DNA of 64,000 nucleotides from NCBI GenBank assembly GCA_028752905.1, contig JAQNBH010000015.1:17792112-17856111 (forward strand), in the 5' to 3' direction. The stretch comes from Cladorhizidae sp. MBARI D1340-BT2. Lineage: Eukaryota; Porifera; Demospongiae; Poecilosclerida; Cladorhizidae. The notes beneath the pieces were generated by a model. That model saw only the letters and a program-made list of their open reading frames with translations, made no database searches and was not told the DNA's origin. A program made the position numbers and the translations under genes. This document shows, piece after piece, positions 61,601 to 64,000 of the stretch. The stretch's first letter is position 1, and every line of letters starts with the position of its first letter.

Positions 61601-63430
61601 CTCCTCTTCTGACATGGATAGGATGATGTGATCTATAATCTAGGTACCGGTTGGTATGCGTGGGTTTTCTGTAAACGGTTGCAGTTAGCCTTCCATCTTC
61701 CTTCCTGTGTAGGTGGCAGTCCAGAAAGGGCAGTGATTCGTCCACTTCAAGCTCCATGGTAAACTTTATGAATGGCCTGATGTTGTTCAGATGGTCCAAC
61801 AACTCCTGCTCACTTCCCTTCTTCAGAATGCAGAAGGTATCATCCACGTATCTCTTCCAAACCCTTGGCTTCAGTGGGGCAGTTGTGAGTGCCAATTCCT
61901 CAAAGAATTCCATATAAAGGTTGGCTACCACTGCAGATACTGAAGAGCCCATTGCTACACCCTCTTTCTGCTCGTAGTATTTTTCTTGATGCCTGAAGTA
62001 GGTGGATTTCAGGCACAACTCCAACAGTTCAGAAATCCTGTCAGCACCTAGTGTAGTCCTTTTCAAGTTGTGGTCAGTTTCTTAGCAACCAAATTACCAC
62101 ATTCTTCAAGAGCACTTGGGCTATCCGTTGCTAGGGACTTTTATTAATCTGTCACATGATTTAGAAATGTAAAGGTAAAATACTTATTGCAAAAGTAATC
62201 TTGTGTGAAGTCCATGGGCAGATGGCTTTGATTAAAAGTGTATCTTTTTCCTGCTGTTTATGTAAACTCTTCCTCTAAAGGCTGCGCAGGTGTACCTCTG
62301 CCTCCTGGGAACCACAGAGTCCTATCCATAGAAAGGAGGGGCTCATGGAGTTTTGTTGCGGACAGCTCAACAATGCATGGCGTTGCCTTCGTCAACGGAG
62401 CGCTGTCGTACCAAACCGCACCTTGTAGTTAGTGGGTATTCCTGAAGAGATTGTTGTAGCAAAATGATGATTATACACACACACACACACACACACACAA
62501 ATTTAGTCTGTAAACTTTTGGTTGTTCAATCGGGTTATTGACACTTGATTCCAGGTCTATTGGGACGTTTGCTCGGGCACTGTTAGATGGAGCCAAGAAG
62601 CCTCAGATCAGCCTTCGTCTTGGAGCTGCTGCAGCCTCCAGGGACATCACTCTGTTCCATGCCATGGACACGCTCCATCAGAATATTTACGACATCACTC
62701 AGGCCACCACCTGTCTAGTTCCGCGAGGACCCGTCCTCTGTGCTGACGAGCTGGAGGCCTGGACTCAGGGTGGGTATAGAGAGAGGGAGGAAGGGAGAGA
62801 GAGTGGGAGGGAAACAGGTATGTGGTAGTACCTCGTAGCCAACCCTGTATTTTATGGAGGGAAGGGGGGGGGGGGGTGCTCACAGCAGGGTTTCGGCTTT
62901 GGAACCTTTTCGCCCCCCACTTCCCCCCCCCCCCCCCCCCCCCCCCTTAAGTACTTGCCAATCATGATGCATTTGTAGTTATGCATGCGATAAAATTGTG
63001 GATGGGGGGAAGGGGTTAAATTCGCCCACAAGCACACCAAGAAGGAGATGCAACAAAGTGCTGGACCACCCCAATGTAAAACAGGTAAAGGGTCAGCTGT
63101 GCAGGGACAAGTGAAGGATGGTGAGGAGGAACCTGTGTCTAGGCTTGGCTGCAGGATGGGTTTGTAGAGAGAAGGGAGGGAGAAGGCTGGTGATGAAAGG
63201 ATGACAAGATAATGGAGTGGATGATGAGAGAGGCAGGAGGAGAAGCGCGAGTTAGTTTTAGGAGTGAGTTGCTGTATACAGCATATATGTAGGGTCTTAA
63301 GTCTGTGTTCTGTTTATTTTGGGAAGAAGGTTCTAATTATCTGTCTCTATCTTTTTGTGCAGAGGAGGCTAAGAGGTTTGAAGATGGATTGCAGGAACAG
63401 AAAGATTTCTTGTACATACAGAGAAAATAT
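48457..63430 (+). CDS. MTA: MTA, metastasis-associated NuRD subunit (BAH-ELM2-SANT part), 8 exons, 3' part outside window
   Basis: Exons: 48457-48484, 48546-48616, 48711-48804, 51108-51255, 52098-52279, 58830-58923, 62555-62769, 63363-63430; 900 nt, 300 codons, phases consistent at every GT..AG junction. The protein starts [12 protein letters not shown] spans about 3-150, with HRELFLSRQ and [23 protein letters not shown]2 starts at [13 protein letters not shown] (about 156) and includes [12 protein letters not shown] SIGTFARAL and [24 protein letters not shown] begins in the last exon ([16 protein letters not shown]). MTA proteins are nuclear scaffolds that hold HDAC1/2 in the NuRD deacetylase complex through ELM2-SANT. 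The GATA zinc finger and C-terminus must lie to the right. A single MTA gene is expected in invertebrates, so no paralogue number is given. Confidence 0.94.
48546..48616 (+). CDS. MTA: MTA exon 2 (BAH start)
   Basis: Acceptor CGACACAG; reads [20 protein letters not shown] then LRK, donor AAAG|GTGTGA, phase 0. Matches VYFE..NPYLIRRIEELNK. Confidence 0.9.
48711..48804 (+). CDS. MTA: MTA exon 3 (BAH)
   Basis: Acceptor TACTTGTGCAG; reads [20 protein letters not shown], counterpart of VCFYRRRDISSTLIALADKH. Donor GCAA|GTTAGT, phase 1. Confidence 0.92.
48805..49194. other. MTA intron 3, first part
   Basis: No recognised features except short TG-rich runs. Confidence 0.4.
49195..49480. repeat. Degenerate tandem repeat, about 65-bp unit, 4 copies
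   Basis: Units contain AAAGTGAACTTGCCTGGAGA followed by GAGC and GAGCAGTGACAA. Copies are diverged, with about 60-70-bp spacing. Confidence 0.75.
49481..50536. other. MTA intron 3, middle part
   Basis: No gene or clear element seen. Confidence 0.4.
50537..50687. mobile_element. hAT-like MITE, 151 bp
   Basis: Begins CAGGGTTTTGGGGGCGGCTG and ends AATGAAACCCTG, giving imperfect terminal inverted repeats CAGGGTTT. ACTAG flanks both sides (50532-50536 and 50688-50692). The interior is rich in C runs. Confidence 0.65.
51108..51255 (+). CDS. MTA: MTA exon 4 ([12 protein letters not shown])
   Basis: Acceptor CATTGCATAG; reads [20 protein letters not shown], donor GTCAG|GTAAGA, phase 2. The linker before HRELFLSRQ is shorter and less acidic than in vertebrates. 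Confidence 0.94.
51660..52050. repeat. Minisatellite, about 25-bp unit, about 15 copies (MTA intron 4)
   Basis: Unit TGGGTGTGTCTTTGTTCTTG plus TTGCC, with frequent small indels. It ends about 50 bp before exon 5. Confidence 0.93.
52098..52279 (+). CDS. MTA: MTA exon 5 (end of BAH, start of ELM2)
   Basis: Acceptor TCTATGCAG; reads [20 protein letters not shown], then [19 protein letters not shown] and YQAEI; donor CCCAG|GTATGT, phase 1. Confidence 0.96.
52280..53250. other. MTA intron 5, first part, with dispersed-repeat and local duplication
   Basis: 52350-52545 is the partner of the segment at 9690-9970. GTCATCAAGGATCT..GTTGCTTCAAGGATC occurs twice, at about 52598-52643 and 52697-52735, separated by a (TA)n microsatellite. 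Confidence 0.5.
53251..53945 (+). pseudogene. Second Tigger-type transposon relic
   Basis: TA|CAGTTCATCCTTGCATTATC at 53249 onward looks like a Tigger terminal end (TTATCTGAAGCTCAATTATCCGAAC). The frame then gives [20 protein letters not shown] then [17 protein letters not shown] (CENP-B-type HTH), and after a stop near 53582, [20 protein letters not shown] and SGSVGWLL. The DDE core is missing and no matching right end was found. It belongs to a different subfamily from the element at 16953. Confidence 0.7.
54020..54295 (+). other. Acidic open frame of unknown origin
   Basis: Reads [20 protein letters not shown], then a pyrimidine-rich stretch resembling an acceptor and [18 protein letters not shown] before AG|GTAAGT at about 54288. 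It could be the acidic N-terminus of a piggyBac-like transposase or a fragment of one. No catalytic domain follows. Weak evidence. Confidence 0.25.
54296..55319. other. Intronic stretch without recognised genes
   Basis: GT microsatellites near 54458 and 55000. Nothing else supported. Confidence 0.4.
55320..55868. repeat. Minisatellite, 36-bp unit, about 15 copies (MTA intron 5)
   Basis: Unit GGCATGTGTGTGTACTTTAA followed by TGATCCATGTGTTCAA. Because 36 is divisible by 3 and no stop occurs in several frames, both strands show long spurious open frames. Alternating variants (ACTTTAATG versus ACTTCAGTG; GGCAGG, GGCATG, GACATG) show a multi-unit higher-order pattern. Confidence 0.96.
55869..56977. 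other. Intronic stretch; dispersed-repeat segment at about 55912-55990
   Basis: The first part matches 22826-22905 (TCTTTGCTCACATTCA, GTCCTGA, TGCTTTCTAA). The rest is AT-rich and unrecognised. Confidence 0.4.
56978..57822. repeat. Minisatellite, 27-bp unit, about 31 copies, with higher-order repeat (MTA intron 5)
   Basis: Unit GTCATGCAGCTAGGATTATT plus GGGCAGC. A rare one-base-short variant (TTATTGGCAGC) occurs at about 57351 and 57593, each followed by two GATTGTTGGG variants, showing that a block of about nine units was duplicated. Spurious frames read LGLLGSVMQ on one strand and MTLPNNPSC on the other. Confidence 0.97.
57823..58256. other. Intronic stretch without recognised genes
   Basis: A G-run lies at about 57886-57902. 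No other feature. Confidence 0.4.
58257..58445. mobile_element. hAT-like MITE, 189 bp, with target duplication GTCATA
   Basis: Left end CAGGGTTGTATACAGAAATT; right end reverse complement CAGGGGTGTATTTAG. GTCATA lies immediately outside each end (58251-58256 and 58446-58451). The interior holds several G7-G9 and C7-C9 runs with GGGGCGA words. Confidence 0.75.
58830..58923 (+). CDS. MTA: MTA exon 6 (ELM2)
   Basis: Acceptor TTTGCTGTGCAG; reads [20 protein letters not shown] then R, counterpart of QVWEAHNPLTDKQIDQFLVVAR. Donor GCAAG|GTATGT, phase 2. Confidence 0.95.
59269..60045. repeat. Minisatellite, 38-bp unit, about 20 copies, each with an E-box (MTA intron 6)
   Basis: Unit GTGTGCTAGCTACATTGCAT followed by CATCGAGTACTACTGCAC. 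The junction of adjacent units creates CACGTG. Very high identity; variants are mostly single transitions (CATCATCGAG versus CATCGTCGAG, TACTACTG versus TAGTATTG). Confidence 0.97.
60046..60466. other. Intronic stretch before the Penelope terminal region
   Basis: AATCACCTTCTCAA near 60427 also lies beside hammerhead copy A (28944), so part of this stretch is Penelope terminal-repeat sequence. No gene seen. Confidence 0.45.
60467..60499 (-). ncRNA. Hammerhead ribozyme motif, copy B, next to a Penelope-like element
   Basis: The minus strand reads CTGATGA, stem II GACTAG-AGCAT-CTAGTT, then GAAACGTC. Compared with copy A, both sides of stem II differ in a way that keeps pairing (G.C and G.U in A; G.U and A.U in B). 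Position just beyond the 3' end of the RT-bearing copy fits a Penelope terminal repeat. Stem I pairs at its first two positions here. Confidence 0.72.
60510..62085 (-). mobile_element. Penelope-like retroelement, copy 2, 5'-truncated
   Basis: Spans the truncated coding region (62085 down to about 60905), an A/T-rich tail of AAATAA and AAT repeats (about 60580-60900) and a 3' segment shared with copy 1 (GCCTGCTAT, ATCCACCACATG, CTAGCA). The left flank of the coding region is an abrupt loss of similarity with a stop codon near 62085. Confidence 0.88.
61098..62066 (-). CDS. Penelope-like reverse transcriptase C-half with GIY-YIG endonuclease (partial)
   Basis: About 322 codons open. RT motifs: [20 protein letters not shown] (residues 36-55), catalytic YVDDTF (73-78), [10 protein letters not shown] (112-121), [12 protein letters not shown] (132-143). 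A Lys-rich linker follows, then the GIY-YIG nuclease, [18 protein letters not shown] then LETRVKEH (274-301). The combination RT plus C-terminal GIY-YIG is diagnostic of Penelope-like elements. The fingers domain is missing (5' truncation) and a frameshift near 61100 separates the last 65 codons (60910-61110). Not a host gene. Confidence 0.9.
   Translation of the reverse strand: MKRTTLGADRISELLELCLKSTYFRHQEKYYEQKEGVAMGSSVSAVVANLYMEFFEELALTTAPLKPRVWKRYVDDTFCILKKGSEQELLDHLNNIRPFIKFTMELEVDESLPFLDCHLHRKEDGRLTATVYRKPTHTNRYLDYRSHHPIHVRRGVVKSLYDRARRVVKKEDLWKEEHHLNKVFIENGYPQAFINLSSADTSKRRKEDKYTSTGNEGSKKKDPVVVIPYAAGMSEDIRRVCRKFNIKVFRSGRTLRTQLSRMKDVLPANMHSCVVYRIPCNCKKYYIGEIIRRLETRVKEHQDACRKCNKEKSAIAEHAWGN
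62086..62554. other. MTA intron 6, last part
   Basis: An (AC)n microsatellite lies at about 62474-62500. No gene seen. Confidence 0.4.
62555..62769 (+). CDS. MTA: MTA exon 7 (ELM2 core)
   Basis: Acceptor TTGATTCCAG; reads [48 protein letters not shown]; donor CAGG|GTGGGT, phase 1. The [17 protein letters not shown] block is identical to vertebrate MTA. Confidence 0.96.
62770..63362. other. MTA intron 7
   Basis: A G-run at 62863-62877 and a C-run at 62925-62946 lie about 50 bp apart and could pair as a hairpin. No other features. Confidence 0.5.
63363..63430 (+). CDS. MTA: MTA exon 8 (start of SANT), last exon visible
   Basis: Acceptor CTTTTTGTGCAG; reads [20 protein letters not shown] then RKY; donor AAATAT|GTGAGT, phase 0. 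Followed by a pyrimidine minisatellite that runs to the window end. Confidence 0.92.
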
Positions 63431-63509
63431 GTGAGTGCACGTGTGTATAGGGCAACTGAAGCAACGAAAAATGTTTTTTTCCTTCTTGTTTCTCCTTTCC
63501 TCTTCGTCA

Positions 63510-64000
63510 CTGCCCTCTCCCTGTTCCTTCCTGCCCTCTCCCTATTCCTCCTGCCCTCTCCCTGTTCCTCCCTCCCCTCTCCCTGTTCCTCCCTCTCCTG
63601 TTCCTTCCTGCCCTCTCCCTGTTCCTTCCTGCCCTCTCTCTGTTCCTCCTGCCCTCTCCCTGTTCCTTCCTGCCCTCTCCCTGTTCCTCCCTGCCCTCTC
63701 CCTGTTCCTTCCTGCCCTCTCCCTGTTCCTCCCTGCCCTCTCCCTGTTCCTCCCTGCCCTCTCCCTGTTCCTCCCTGCCCTCTCGCTGTTGCTCCCTCCC
63801 CTCTCCCTGTTCCTCCCTGCCCTCTCCCTGTTCCTCCCTCCCCTCTTCCTGTTCCTCCCTGCCCTCTCCCTGTTCCTCCCTGCCCTCTCGCTGTTGCTCC
63901 CTCCCCTCTCCCTGTTCCTCCCTGCCCTCTCCCTGTTCCTCCCTGCCCTCTCCCTGTTCCTCCCTGTTCCTCCCTCCCCTCTCCCTGTTCCTCCCTCCCC
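63510..64000. repeat. Polypyrimidine minisatellite, 22-bp unit, over 20 copies, running off the window
   Basis: Unit CCCTGTTCCTCCCTGCCCTC plus TC, with shorter variants lacking one CCCTGCCCTC half. Almost pure C/T on the plus strand. It lies in the intron after MTA exon 8. Confidence 0.96.

Noticed and set aside
62863..62946. G-run and C-run as a regulatory structure
   Set aside because: Homopolymer runs are prone to sequencing and assembly error and no other evidence supports a function.

Overview
The window is animal nuclear DNA: two intron-rich genes of metazoan type, no operons, and many transposon relics and minisatellites in the introns. The residues kept in the two genes and the transposon set (Penelope-like, Tigger, Harbinger, hAT, Crypton-like, an R2-type endonuclease element) suit an early-branching invertebrate. 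A sponge is my best guess, but the species cannot be fixed from sequence alone.

Two genes sit head to head. WDR26 (CTLH/GID E3 ubiquitin ligase subunit) runs on the minus strand from a start at 47423 to a stop at 14543. I could place twelve exons with GT..AG junctions and matching phases; they sum to 1797 nt (598 codons plus stop) and read LisH, CTLH and a WD40 propeller in order. MTA (metastasis-associated protein, NuRD corepressor subunit) runs on the plus strand from 48457. Its first eight coding exons sum to exactly 300 codons (BAH, ELM2, start of SANT), and the gene leaves the window at the right. The start codons are about 1.03 kb apart, so the two genes probably share a divergent promoter.

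The left arm (1-14500) holds a broken Ty3/gypsy integrase (1-830), a hAT transposase relic (3503-3774), a long Ser/acidic-rich open frame on the minus strand (5927-6889, apparently the last coding exon of an unidentified gene), two large minisatellites (8110-8998 and 9153-9461) and one member of a dispersed repeat pair (11010-11790).

The WDR26 introns carry a Tigger/pogo transposon with intact ends inserted in a minisatellite (16953-19180), a Penelope-like fragment (about 19411-20480), an R2-type LINE C-terminus (22936-23927), a Crypton-like fragment, a long inverted repeat (26161-26627), a solo hammerhead ribozyme motif (28975-29007), a Harbinger relic (30480-31240), palindromic elements near 35.1 and 35.5 kb, several minisatellites and a tRNA-Gly-like SINE head. 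The intron between exons 6 and 7 is 16.5 kb.

The MTA introns carry hAT-like MITEs, a second Tigger relic, five minisatellites (two with unit lengths divisible by three, which creates long spurious open frames) and a longer Penelope-like copy (60510-62085) whose reverse transcriptase and GIY-YIG domains read through, followed by a second hammerhead motif.

No CRISPR array, operon or prokaryotic defence system is present. The most interesting material is the pair of covarying hammerhead motifs, the nested and datable transposon insertion, and the very high density of intronic minisatellites, one of which repeats an E-box about twenty times.
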